Positions 56,835 through 64,000 of a stretch of 64,000 nucleotides of DNA are shown here, in pieces. The notes beneath the pieces were generated by a model, which made no database searches, had not been told where the DNA came from, and worked only from the letters and a program-made list of their open reading frames with translations. Positions within the stretch are counted from its first letter, which is position 1. Every line of letters begins with the position of its first letter. The stretch comes from Flavobacterium sp. 9 (lineage in GTDB: Bacteria > Bacteroidota > Bacteroidia > Flavobacteriales > Flavobacteriaceae): contig NZ_PEEU01000001.1 of the NCBI RefSeq assembly GCF_002754195.1, positions 2,976,001 through 3,040,000 on the forward strand, given 5' to 3'. Made by a program: the position numbers and the translations under genes.

Positions 56835-57983
56835 ATGCAATTTTCTCAAATTTTAGGTCAAGATTACATCAAAAGTCACTTGATAAAAAGTGCATCTTCC
56901 GGAAGAATTCCACACGCTCAATTATTCATTGGGCCAGAAGGAAGTGGCACATTATCAACAGCAATTGCTTATGCGCAATACATTTTGTGTAACAATACAG
57001 GAAATGAAAACTCAAACGGAAATGATTCCTGCAATTTGAAGTTTCAAAACCTCTCGCATCCCGATTTGCATTTTATATATCCAACAGTTACGACCGAGGA
57101 TGTAAAAACAAAACCAAAAAGTTTAGACTTCATTCAGGATTGGCGCACATTTATTCAGGAAATGCCTTACGGCGGATTATTTGACTGGTATAAAATTCTG
57201 GGCGTTCAAAACAAACAAGGTGAAATACGCGTCGAAGATGCAACCGAAGTTTTAAAATCGCTTTCGCTGAAATCTTACGAAGGTGGTTATAAAATCATGA
57301 TTATCTGGATGGCCGATAAAATGAATATCGCCGCATCGAATAAGCTTTTGAAATTATTGGAAGAGCCATCGGATAAAACCATTTTTATTCTGATTTCTGA
57401 AAATGAAGAAGATATTATACAAACCATACGATCTCGTTGTCAGGTAATTCACTTTAACGGACTTCCGGAAAAAGTAATTGCCGAAGCTTTAATTTCAAAA
57501 GAAAACATCGACGAAAAATCAGCTTTCAAAATTGCACATCAAGCGCAGGGGAATTTCAGTAAAGCCTTACATTTATTAAAAGAAGACGATTCAGAATATC
57601 CTTTCGAACAATGGTTTGTCAATTGGGTTCGCGCCGCTTTTAGAGCAAAAGGAAATGCTGCCGCTATTCAGGATTTAATTTCCTGGAGCGAAGAAATAGC
57701 AGGTTTAGGTCGTGAAAGCCAGAAAAAATTCATTCAGTTTTGTATCGAAATGTTTCGTCAGGCGCTTTTGCTTAATTATCAGGCGCCAACTTTAGTTTAC
57801 ATTGAACCAAAAGTCGATAAATTTAAACTCGAAAATTTTGCTCCATTCGTAAACGGAAATAACATTCACGAAATTTTCAAAGAACTTTCAGATGCCATGT
57901 ATCACATTGAAAGAAACGGAAATGCAAAAATAATCCTAACCGATTTATCCATAAAATTGACTCGTTTAATTCATAAAAAATAA
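56835..57983 (+). CDS. holB: DNA polymerase III subunit delta prime
   Basis: A 382-residue clamp-loader subunit of the AAA+ family. The start MQFSQILGQDYIKSHL and RIPHAQLFIGPEGSGTL match the delta-prime group. The P-loop GPEGSGT lacks the Lys of Walker A (Thr39 instead), as expected for a non-hydrolysing delta prime. SNKLLKLLEEP and IRSRCQVIHF (sensor region) are the expected later blocks. Upstream lies a leaderless-type promoter; downstream a DoxX gene starts 8 bases after the stop, likely co-transcribed. Confidence 0.93.
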   Translation: MQFSQILGQDYIKSHLIKSASSGRIPHAQLFIGPEGSGTLSTAIAYAQYILCNNTGNENSNGNDSCNLKFQNLSHPDLHFIYPTVTTEDVKTKPKSLDFIQDWRTFIQEMPYGGLFDWYKILGVQNKQGEIRVEDATEVLKSLSLKSYEGGYKIMIIWMADKMNIAASNKLLKLLEEPSDKTIFILISENEEDIIQTIRSRCQVIHFNGLPEKVIAEALISKENIDEKSAFKIAHQAQGNFSKALHLLKEDDSEYPFEQWFVNWVRAAFRAKGNAAAIQDLISWSEEIAGLGRESQKKFIQFCIEMFRQALLLNYQAPTLVYIEPKVDKFKLENFAPFVNGNNIHEIFKELSDAMYHIERNGNAKIILTDLSIKLTRLIHKK

Positions 57984-57990
57984 TTTTCAA

Positions 57991-58374
57991 ATGAATAATG
58001 TTGCCTCTATTTTACTATTGGCTTTTCTAGCCTTAACGTTCTTACAATCAGGGTATGAAAAAATATTCTACTGGAAAGACAATGTCGAATGGCTTAAAGG
58101 ACATTTTGCCCAGACAATATTAAAAAATCAAGTGCCTTTAGCCTTACTTCATCTTCTGATTTTGGAATTAATTTCCGGAATTTTATGTGTTGTTGGTGCT
58201 ATACAATTACTAACAGATAGCGGACGCGAATTTGGTTTTTACGGCGCTATATTTTCATGTATCTGTTTGTTAATGATGCTTTTCGGACAACGATTAGCCA
58301 AAGATTACGATGGAGCTAGAACTATCGTTATATATTTTATTCCGGCAATAATGGCCGTTTATTGGTTGAATTAG
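57991..58374 (+). CDS. DoxX family membrane protein
   Basis: A 127-residue protein with about four hydrophobic helices and an N-terminal FLQSGYEKIFYWKDN motif typical of the DoxX/DoxD-like family. Conserved substrate or function unknown. The gene starts 8 bases after holB. Confidence 0.82.
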   Translation: MNNVASILLLAFLALTFLQSGYEKIFYWKDNVEWLKGHFAQTILKNQVPLALLHLLILELISGILCVVGAIQLLTDSGREFGFYGAIFSCICLLMMLFGQRLAKDYDGARTIVIYFIPAIMAVYWLN

Positions 58375-58489
58375 TCAATCTCAATTTTCAAAAATAAAGT
58401 CTCAGATTCTACTGGTTAAAATAGATTGTTTTCCACTCTTTTTAATCTTTGAATTCCGATGACAAAAAATAAAATTTTACATCAAAAAA

Positions 58490-58999
58490 ATGAATCCAAA
58501 ACATCCTTCTGAATCCCTAACAATCTTAACTGATTTAGTTTTACCGAGCGAAACAAATCCTTTAAACAACCTTTTTGGTGGCGAATTATTGGCCAGAATG
58601 GATCGTGCAGCAAGTATTGCGGCCCGCAGACATTCACGCCGAATTGTGGTTACGGCATCTGTAAATCACGTAGCTTTTAACAGAGCAATTTCTTTAGGAA
58701 GTGTTGTAACTGTTGAAGCAAAAGTTTCAAGATCTTTCAAAAGTTCGATGGAAGTTTTTATCGATGTTTGGGTAGAAGATCGCGAATCAGGAAACAGAAC
58801 AAAAGCAAACGAAGCCATCTATACATTTGTTGCCGTAGACGATACCGGAAGACCGGTTGAAGTGCCTGCAATTATACCGGAAACGGAACTTGAAATACAA
58901 CGTTTTGAAGCCGCTTTACGTCGTAAACAATTGAGTTTATTATTGGCAGGGAAAATAAAACCTTCTGATGCTACAGAATTAAAGGCTTTATTTTTATAG
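58490..58999 (+). CDS. Acyl-CoA thioesterase (hotdog fold)
   Basis: A 169-residue thioesterase releasing fatty acids from acyl-CoA. NNLFGGELLARMDRAASIAARRHSRR contains the hotdog-domain helix; TASVNHVAFNRAISLGSVVTVEA and KANEAIYTFVAVD are typical of the YciA/BACH-type group. It lies between the DoxX gene and recA, each with a gap above 100 bases, so it is probably monocistronic. Chain-length preference unknown. Confidence 0.92.
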   Translation: MNPKHPSESLTILTDLVLPSETNPLNNLFGGELLARMDRAASIAARRHSRRIVVTASVNHVAFNRAISLGSVVTVEAKVSRSFKSSMEVFIDVWVEDRESGNRTKANEAIYTFVAVDDTGRPVEVPAIIPETELEIQRFEAALRRKQLSLLLAGKIKPSDATELKALFL

Positions 59000-59109
59000 T
59001 ACTAATTTTGGTACAATTTGGAACAATCAAACTTCGAAAAAAGAACTAATTTTACAAAAATTATAAGCCTAGAGAAATCTAATTCAGGAAGTCGTTTCAT
59101 TTTCTGATT

Positions 59110-59117
59110 TATGTTTG
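59110..59117 (+). promoter_or_regulatory. -7 element upstream of recA
   Basis: TATGTTTG matches TAnnTTTG, about 50 bases before the chosen recA ATG. The -33 region is poor. I saw no classical LexA-type inverted repeat in 59000-59143. Confidence 0.4.
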
Positions 59118-59167
59118 AAAGAGAAAAAAATAGAAAAATTTAGATGAAAGAAAAAGAAAAAAAAGAG

Positions 59168-60175
59168 ATGAGTTCAGAAAAAGATGCCAAATTAAAAGCG
59201 CTACAACTTACGCTTGACAAACTAGATAAAACTTACGGTAAAGGAACTGTAATGAAAATGGGAGATAAAGCCATTGTAGAAGTAGAAACTATTTCTTCAG
59301 GTTCTCTTGGTGTTGATTTAGCCCTTGGAGTAAACGGTTATCCAAGAGGTAGAATCATTGAAATTTACGGTCCGGAATCTTCTGGAAAAACGACTTTAAC
59401 ATTACACGCAATTGCTGAAGCTCAAAAAGCTGGAGGAATTGCTGCTTTTATAGATGCTGAGCACGCTTTTGATAGAAATTATGCTGAGAAATTAGGCGTA
59501 GATATCGAAAACCTGATCATCTCTCAACCAGATAACGGGGAACAAGCTTTAGAAATTGCCGAAAACTTAATTCGTTCAGGAGCAATTGATATTGTGGTAA
59601 TTGACTCTGTTGCAGCGTTGACGCCAAAAAGTGAAATCGAAGGTGAAATGGGAGATTCTAAAATGGGTCTTCATGCACGTTTGATGTCTCAGGCTTTGAG
59701 AAAATTAACCGGAACTATTAGCAAAACAAACTGTACTGTTTTCTTCATCAACCAGTTGAGAGAGAAAATTGGAGTTATGTTTGGTAATCCTGAAACTACA
59801 ACGGGTGGTAACGCCTTAAAGTTCTACGCTTCAGTACGTATCGATATTCGTCGTTCATCTCAAATTAAAGATGGTGAGAACGTTATTGGTAACAGAACTA
59901 AAGTTAAAATCGTAAAAAACAAAGTTGCTCCACCTTTTAAAACTGCTGAATTCGACATTATGTACGGAGAAGGAGTTTCTAAAACAGGAGAAATTCTTGA
60001 CTTAGCGGTTGAATTTGAAATCGTTAAAAAAGCTGGATCTTGGTTTAGCTACGGAGATACAAAATTAGGTCAAGGTCGTGATGCCGTAAAAGCCCTAATC
60101 AAAGATAATCCGGAATTAGCTGATGAATTAGAAGAAAAAATTAAAGCGTATATCAAAGAATTGGCAAACGCTTAA
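59168..60175 (+). CDS. recA: Recombinase RecA
   Basis: DNA strand-exchange protein and coprotease of the SOS response. Walker A is GPESSGKTT, and later [18 protein letters not shown] is the L2/ATP-cap region. ATG at 59168 gives 335 residues starting [12 protein letters not shown], the usual N-terminus in this genus; the frame also has an ATG at 59144 adding eight Lys/Glu residues. A strong terminator follows at 60211-60247. Confidence 0.98.
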   Translation: MSSEKDAKLKALQLTLDKLDKTYGKGTVMKMGDKAIVEVETISSGSLGVDLALGVNGYPRGRIIEIYGPESSGKTTLTLHAIAEAQKAGGIAAFIDAEHAFDRNYAEKLGVDIENLIISQPDNGEQALEIAENLIRSGAIDIVVIDSVAALTPKSEIEGEMGDSKMGLHARLMSQALRKLTGTISKTNCTVFFINQLREKIGVMFGNPETTTGGNALKFYASVRIDIRRSSQIKDGENVIGNRTKVKIVKNKVAPPFKTAEFDIMYGEGVSKTGEILDLAVEFEIVKKAGSWFSYGDTKLGQGRDAVKALIKDNPELADELEEKIKAYIKELANA

Positions 60176-60210
60176 TACACAATAAATCAACTAATTGTTG
60201 ACAATTTTAC

Positions 60211-60247
60211 AAAACCGACAAGTTTAAATAACTGTCGGTTTTTTTTA
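60211..60247 (+). terminator. recA terminator
   Basis: AAAACCGACA, a 12-base loop, TGTCGGTTTT and further T residues: a 10-pair stem starting 36 bases after the recA stop. Confidence 0.9.
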
Positions 60248-60362
60248 TTTAAAAAATAAATCAAAAAATGACGCAACCATTTTAAAATAGTTCCATCTAT
60301 ACACTAGACATAAGATCTGGTATTTGGCCATAAGTACCATTTCAAACGTTCTTTTTTTAGAA

Positions 60363-60422
60363 TAAATTTGGTTGGTTTGTTCCCTAAAAATCCGTTAGTT
60401 TATTTGGTGCTAACGGGTTTTT
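60363..60422 (+). ncRNA. Candidate small RNA with terminator-type hairpin
   Basis: TAAATTTG (60363-60370) is a -7-like box; the hairpin AAAATCCGTTAG...CTAACGGGTTTTT (60386-60422) follows. Between the recA terminator (ends 60247) and this hairpin no gene exists, so an orphan terminator suggests a transcript of about 50 nt starting near 60374. Not supported by a -33 box; could be a remnant. Confidence 0.3.
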
Positions 60423-60538
60423 AACATTTTTTTTTAATTTACATTCAACCTTTTTAGGTTTTTACTATCTAAGCTTTTACGACACTAACTTGAGTTTTAA
60501 TCAAACTCTTTATTATCAACCGTTTAATCGTTTTTAGT

Positions 60539-60646
60539 ATGAAAGAGAAAAAAAAAGAAGCGCTCTACAATAAAAACCGCAGAAAAACCAAATTAAAATT
60601 TAAAAAAGTATTACGTTTTATCTCAGAAAAAATAATTCATCGATAA
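60539..60646 (+). CDS. Short basic ORF, 35 residues
   Basis: ATG at 60539 to TAA at 60646 encodes a Lys/Arg-rich peptide (MKEKKKEALYNKNRRKTK at the start, KVLRFISEKI near the end). Not recognised. It lies between the candidate small RNA and the second PlsC gene in a 564-base region (60176-60739) with no other gene. Composition alone could produce it in AT-rich DNA, so it is only a candidate. Confidence 0.3.
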   Translation: MKEKKKEALYNKNRRKTKLKFKKVLRFISEKIIHR

Positions 60647-60683
60647 GCTTTGAATATAAGACGGGGGTTTTTAATTCAAAAGA

Positions 60684-60715
60684 AAACCCGACAAATTTAA
60701 AAGTTTGTCGGGTTT
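60684..60715 (-). terminator. Terminator of the second PlsC gene
   Basis: AAACCCGACAAA, an 8-base loop, TTTGTCGGGTTT: a perfect 12-pair stem 25 bases beyond the acyltransferase stop; on the minus strand it ends in TTTTCTTTT. Confidence 0.8.
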
Positions 60716-60739
60716 CAATTTTTATGTAATTAAGAAGCT

Positions 60740-61486
60740 TTACTTTGTCTTTTTAAATTCCAGTAAACCTTTATAAATCAATTGTCTTACACTATCGCGA
60801 AGCTCTTTTCTGTTTTCGCTTCCAAGTCCTTCTGTTTCTACAAAAGGTAATACTTTCACACGCATTCTTCCAGGGCTTCCACTTAAAAAAGTATATGAAA
60901 AACGTTCTTTATTATCCGCAAAAACAATAGGAACAATTGGAATCTGATGTTCTATTGCTAATCTGAAAGCACCATCTTTGAACTCGTCCAACAAAATAGA
61001 TTCATCATCCGGAACTCCGCCTTCAGGAAAAATACAAATACTAAGCCCTTGATTAAGTCTACTTTGAGCTCTTTTGAAAACCTCATTTTTACTTTTCGAA
61101 GAATTTCGATCCACCAAAATGCAAGTTCTTTTATAGAAAAATCCAAACAACGGAATCTTCGAAAGTTCTTTCTTTCCAACAAAAACAAATGGATTTCTAA
61201 CAACCGCCAACATCAACATGATATCGGTCATTGAAGTATGATTTGCAACGATCATGTAGCTTTTCTTTTTAATCAGCTTCTGTTCGCGTTCGACTTTATA
61301 ATAGAAACCCATGCCAAAAAGGATGAATTTAGCCCAAATGCGGGCCATTTTAAAGAAATAGGGATAACCACTCTCTGATATAATAGAAATCAGCAAAAAC
61401 GGCAGCATAATCAATATCGGAATGGCCATTAAGATGTAAAACCAAATACGCCATAAAACCCAAAAAACAATTTTAATTCCTTTCAT
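60740..61486 (-). CDS. 1-acyl-sn-glycerol-3-phosphate acyltransferase (PlsC-like), second copy
   Basis: A 248-residue membrane acyltransferase. The HX4D box is NHTSMTD (His83, Asp88) and the phosphate-binding box FPEGG is at 153-157. Two hydrophobic segments occupy the first 60 residues. It differs clearly from the PlsC-like protein at 8438-9178 (for example FPEGGVPDDES instead of FPEGTRSKTG), so they are old paralogues. The gene has its own terminator and no operon partner. Confidence 0.9.
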   Translation of the reverse strand: MKGIKIVFWVLWRIWFYILMAIPILIMLPFLLISIISESGYPYFFKMARIWAKFILFGMGFYYKVEREQKLIKKKSYMIVANHTSMTDIMLMLAVVRNPFVFVGKKELSKIPLFGFFYKRTCILVDRNSSKSKNEVFKRAQSRLNQGLSICIFPEGGVPDDESILLDEFKDGAFRLAIEHQIPIVPIVFADNKERFSYTFLSGSPGRMRVKVLPFVETEGLGSENRKELRDSVRQLIYKGLLEFKKTK

Positions 61487-61590
61487 GGTTTCAAATGTAA
61501 GAAATCAGAAATGATTTTAGATTTTTAGATCATTAGATTTTTAGAATATTAGACTTTACTGGCGGGAAATTAACTAGCGAATGCTTTTTT

Positions 61591-61877
61591 ACCGCAAAGT
61601 CCGCAAAGTTTTTTCGCAAAGGAAAGAAGTTATTATGCATGTCAATAGTTGCAAGCAATAAAAACACAAAGCTTTGTGATCTTGAGATATCACTTTGTAA
61701 AACATTACGAAAATCTTTGTGTGATTTTACCGCAAAGCGCGCAAAGTTTTTTCGCAAAGGAAAGAAGTTATTATGCATATCGGTAATTGCAAGCAATAAG
61801 AACACAAAGCTTTGTGATCTTGAGACATCACTTTTCAAAACTTTGTAAACTTTGCGAAAAAACTTTGCCTCTTTGCG
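61591..61877. repeat. CGCAAAG/CTTTGCG block with 139-base direct duplication
   Basis: CGCAAAG occurs at 61593, 61602, 61615, 61731, 61740 and 61753, and in the inverted form CTTTGCG at 61850 and 61871. Two near-identical stretches of about 110 bases (61590-61700 and 61729-61838) contain CGCAAAGGAAAGAAGTTATT and CACAAAGCTTTGTGATCTTG. The block fills the gap 61487-61929; I see no gene in it. Confidence 0.75.
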
Positions 61878-61929
61878 GTAAAATTCATTACTTTTATACG
61901 AAAATCTGCGTTAAATTTAATAAAAAACC

Positions 61930-62307
61930 ATGACAGAAAACGAGATTTCAAATATTATAATTGGATTAGCAATTGATGTTCACAAAGCGTTGGGACCTGG
62001 TTTATTAGAAAATGCTTACCAAGAATGTTTGTTCTACAAAATTAAAAAACGCGGGCTTGTTGTTGAAAAAGAGAAAACAATACCTTTAATTTTTGAAGAA
62101 GTTCAACTTGATTGTGCATATCGAATTGATTTACTGGTAGAAAATAAATTTATAATAGAAATAAAAAGCGTGGAATCGCTCACAGTAAATAATTTGGCAC
62201 AAACTCTAACTTATTTAAAAATTGGTAAATATAAACTCGGATTATTAATAAATTTCAACGAAGTTCTCCTAAAAAATGGCATCAGAAGAGTCGTAAATAA
62301 CTTATAG
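61930..62307 (+). CDS. GxxExxY family protein (PD-(D/E)XK nuclease-like)
   Basis: A 125-residue protein of the GxxExxY family: the name motif is G24-L-L-E27-N-A-Y30, and the putative nuclease-fold signature is Asp67 (YRIDLLV) plus Glu77-x-Lys79 (IIEIKSV). The family occurs in many bacteria, often at variable loci and sometimes in rRNA intervening sequences; its biochemical role is unknown. The gene stands alone, bounded on both sides by CGCAAAG/CTTTGCG repeats, which suggests it moves or is maintained with them. Confidence 0.9.
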   Translation: MTENEISNIIIGLAIDVHKALGPGLLENAYQECLFYKIKKRGLVVEKEKTIPLIFEEVQLDCAYRIDLLVENKFIIEIKSVESLTVNNLAQTLTYLKIGKYKLGLLINFNEVLLKNGIRRVVNNL

Positions 62308-62351
62308 ATAAAGCTTAGAGAACTTCAATAACCTTCTAAAAGCTTCCCGAA

Positions 62352-62493
62352 CTTTGCGAAAAAACTTTGCGCCCTTTGCGGTAAAAAGACATTCCAACTT
62401 TACGAAAAAACTTTGCACTTTGCGTTAAAAAAATACCCTTTCCAAGATAAAAAATAAACTTTGTGGTTATAAAAAAACATTACGACCTTTGCG
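62352..62493. repeat. CTTTGCG block downstream of the GxxExxY gene
   Basis: CTTTGCG at 62352, 62365, 62374, 62418 and 62487, with CTTTGCGAAAAAACTTTGCG matching the block before the gene. The block runs up to the trpS start, so its TTTG cores may also act in the trpS promoter. Confidence 0.7.
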
Positions 62494-62514
62494 TTTAAAG
62501 AATAAAAAACTAAA

Positions 62515-63489
62515 ATGGCAAAAATACTAACTGGTGTTCAGAGTACTGGAACGCCACATTTGGGAAATTTATTAGGTGCAATTATTCCTGCAATTGAATT
62601 ATCGAATGATCCTGCAAACGAATCTTTTTTGTTTATTGCTGATTTACACTCAATTACGCAAATAAAAGATGGTAAAACATTAAGAGAAAATACATACAGC
62701 ACTGCAGCGGCTTGGCTTGCTTGTGGTTTAAATCCTGATAAAGTTACATTCTACAGACAATCTGATGTAACTCAAACAACCGAATTGACTTGGTATTTAA
62801 GTTGCTTTTTTCCGTTTCAAAGACTGACATTGGCGCATTCTTTCAAAGATAAAGCAGATCGTTTAGACGACGTTAACGCGGGACTTTTTACGTATCCGAT
62901 GTTAATGGCGGCTGATATTTTGCTTTACGATGCTGAATTTGTACCGGTTGGAAAAGACCAATTACAACATTTAGAAATTACTCGTGATGTCGCTTCTCGT
63001 TTCAATCACCAAATGGGAGAAACATTTATAATTCCAGAAGCTAAAATTCAAAAAGACAGCACATTGATTCCGGGAACGAATGGCGGAAAAATGAGTAAAT
63101 CTGCTAATAACATTATCAATATTTTCGAGAATGATAAAGTGTTACGTAAACAAGTCATGAGTATTGAAACTGATAGTACTCCGCTTGAAGCTCCTAAAAA
63201 CCCGGATACTTGCAACGCTTTTGCAATCTATGCTCTTTTGGGAACTGAAGAACAAATTGCTGAAATGAGAGCTAATTATCTAGGTGGAAATTATGGATAC
63301 GGTCATGCCAAACAAGCTTTGTTTGAACTGATTACCGAAAAATTTAAAACCGAAAGAGAAAAATACAATTACTACATCAACAACCTTGAAGAAGTTGATG
63401 CACTTTTGAAAAAAGGTGCCGGAAAAGCTTCTCTTATTGCTGATGGAGTTCTGGCCAAAGTTCGCGACGTACTTGGATTTGGTAAATAA
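62515..63489 (+). CDS. trpS: Tryptophan-tRNA ligase
   Basis: A 324-residue class I aminoacyl-tRNA synthetase. The HIGH-type motif is TPHLGN (residues 12-17) and the KMSKS motif is in GGKMSKSANN (about 194-203). Also typical: ILLYDAEFVPVGKDQLQHLE. The start follows the repeat block directly. A strong terminator lies just after the stop. Confidence 0.97.
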   Translation: MAKILTGVQSTGTPHLGNLLGAIIPAIELSNDPANESFLFIADLHSITQIKDGKTLRENTYSTAAAWLACGLNPDKVTFYRQSDVTQTTELTWYLSCFFPFQRLTLAHSFKDKADRLDDVNAGLFTYPMLMAADILLYDAEFVPVGKDQLQHLEITRDVASRFNHQMGETFIIPEAKIQKDSTLIPGTNGGKMSKSANNIINIFENDKVLRKQVMSIETDSTPLEAPKNPDTCNAFAIYALLGTEEQIAEMRANYLGGNYGYGHAKQALFELITEKFKTEREKYNYYINNLEEVDALLKKGAGKASLIADGVLAKVRDVLGFGK

Positions 63490-63496
63490 TATTCTA

Positions 63497-63530
63497 AACC
63501 CGACAGGTTTTTTAAAAAACCTGTCGGGTT
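63497..63530. terminator. trpS terminator
   Basis: AACCCGACAGGTTTTTT followed directly by its exact reverse complement AAAAAACCTGTCGGGTT: a 17-pair palindrome 8 bases after the trpS stop. Confidence 0.85.
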
Positions 63531-63546
63531 ATTAAAAATAGATAAA

Positions 63547-63996
63547 ATGAGAATATCAATCTTACTTTTTTTCCTAGTTTTCTCAAACATATCAAATTCA
63601 CAGAACTCTTATAAAACTTATGAAAATGCACTAGAAATTATTAAACTTTCACCTGAGTTTAATGAGTTTTTAAGTGATTTAAGTCAGAAAGATAAAGATT
63701 TTAATGTGTCAGAAGGTTTATATCCAATATGTGTTTATTGTGAATTTTTAACGGATTATGTAAATCCTTGTAAAAGTTCTAATTGGCTAGAAATTTGGCC
63801 AAAAGAACAAGTGAAAAATCTGGAAAAACTTGGAAATAAAAAAAACAAAAAAATTCTGTTACGTTTTACAAATACCGACAATTCTTATTTTATATCTGAA
63901 CTTAGCTATAAATCAAAAAAAGAAAATTTAGTCTTTCTATTTCAAATAAATAACGATAAACTGACTTTAATCAAAACGTTAGTAAATAAAATTTAG
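63547..63996 (+). CDS. Secreted protein of unknown family
   Basis: A 149-residue protein with a signal peptide (about 1-19, ending ISNSQ). The body is Lys/Glu/Asn-rich and holds three cysteines (PICVYCEF and NPCKSSN), which may form a disulfide. No family recognised. ATG at 63547 is the natural start, and it ends 4 bases before the window edge. It has no visible partner. Confidence 0.7.
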   Translation: MRISILLFFLVFSNISNSQNSYKTYENALEIIKLSPEFNEFLSDLSQKDKDFNVSEGLYPICVYCEFLTDYVNPCKSSNWLEIWPKEQVKNLEKLGNKKNKKILLRFTNTDNSYFISELSYKSKKENLVFLFQINNDKLTLIKTLVNKI

Positions 63997-64000
63997 GTGA

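Noticed and set aside
59000..59143. LexA-type operator in front of recA
   Set aside because: No clear inverted repeat of the known LexA types was found by eye.
61533..61838. 101-residue minus-strand ORF with an internal repeat
   Set aside because: It is the reading of the duplicated CGCAAAG block and has no independent support.

Overview
The window looks like chromosomal DNA from a gliding Flavobacterium (phylum Bacteroidota), probably close to F. johnsoniae. The evidence is a low-GC sequence, Bacteroidota-type promoters (TTTG, about 19 bases, TAnnTTTG), many lipoproteins, and a complete seven-gene sprB gliding-motility operon. Family names rest on motif recognition by eye; no database search was run.

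Layout. 1-6.4 kb is an iron-uptake locus with two divergent arms. The minus arm is imelysin lipoprotein, HTTM membrane protein and a TonB-dependent receptor cut by the window edge. The plus arm is a second imelysin lipoprotein and a di-heme oxidoreductase. They share a short intergenic region with a good promoter and a repeated 12-mer that could be a metalloregulator site. 6.5-13 kb holds housekeeping and envelope genes: an HD hydrolase, an acyl-ACP desaturase with a PlsC-type acyltransferase, rnpA, a DUF4349 lipoprotein, an S41 peptidase and a double OmpA-domain protein.

13.2-16.2 kb is a compact, AT-rich candidate RiPP (modified peptide) cluster: a 55-residue precursor with a GG leader that I read directly from the sequence, a radical SAM/SPASM maturase, and a secreted alpha/beta hydrolase overlapping the maturase by 4 bases. 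An XRE-type regulator without a normal AUG start is divergent to it. No transporter or leader peptidase is present. This is my best candidate for an undescribed system. 16.2-21.7 kb holds an ElaA-type acetyltransferase, DUF1579 and DUF4837 lipoproteins, an MltD-like transglycosylase and pgk.

21.9-56.4 kb is the sprB operon on the minus strand. In transcription order it has three small or medium secreted proteins, sprC, sprD, the giant adhesin gene sprB (8205 codons) and sprF. SprB would be the mobile surface adhesin carried by the gliding machinery after export by the type IX secretion system, with SprF as the dedicated outer-membrane partner. Two tandem amplifications (units of 589 and 577 residues) enlarge SprB, and SprD fuses a PorP/SprF-like domain to roughly 1000 residues of an Ala/Lys 17-residue repeat.

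56.8-64 kb holds holB (apparently leaderless), a DoxX protein, an acyl-CoA thioesterase, recA, a second PlsC acyltransferase, a GxxExxY-family gene set among CGCAAAG/CTTTGCG repeats, trpS and an unknown secreted protein. I saw no tRNA, rRNA, CRISPR array or insertion sequence.
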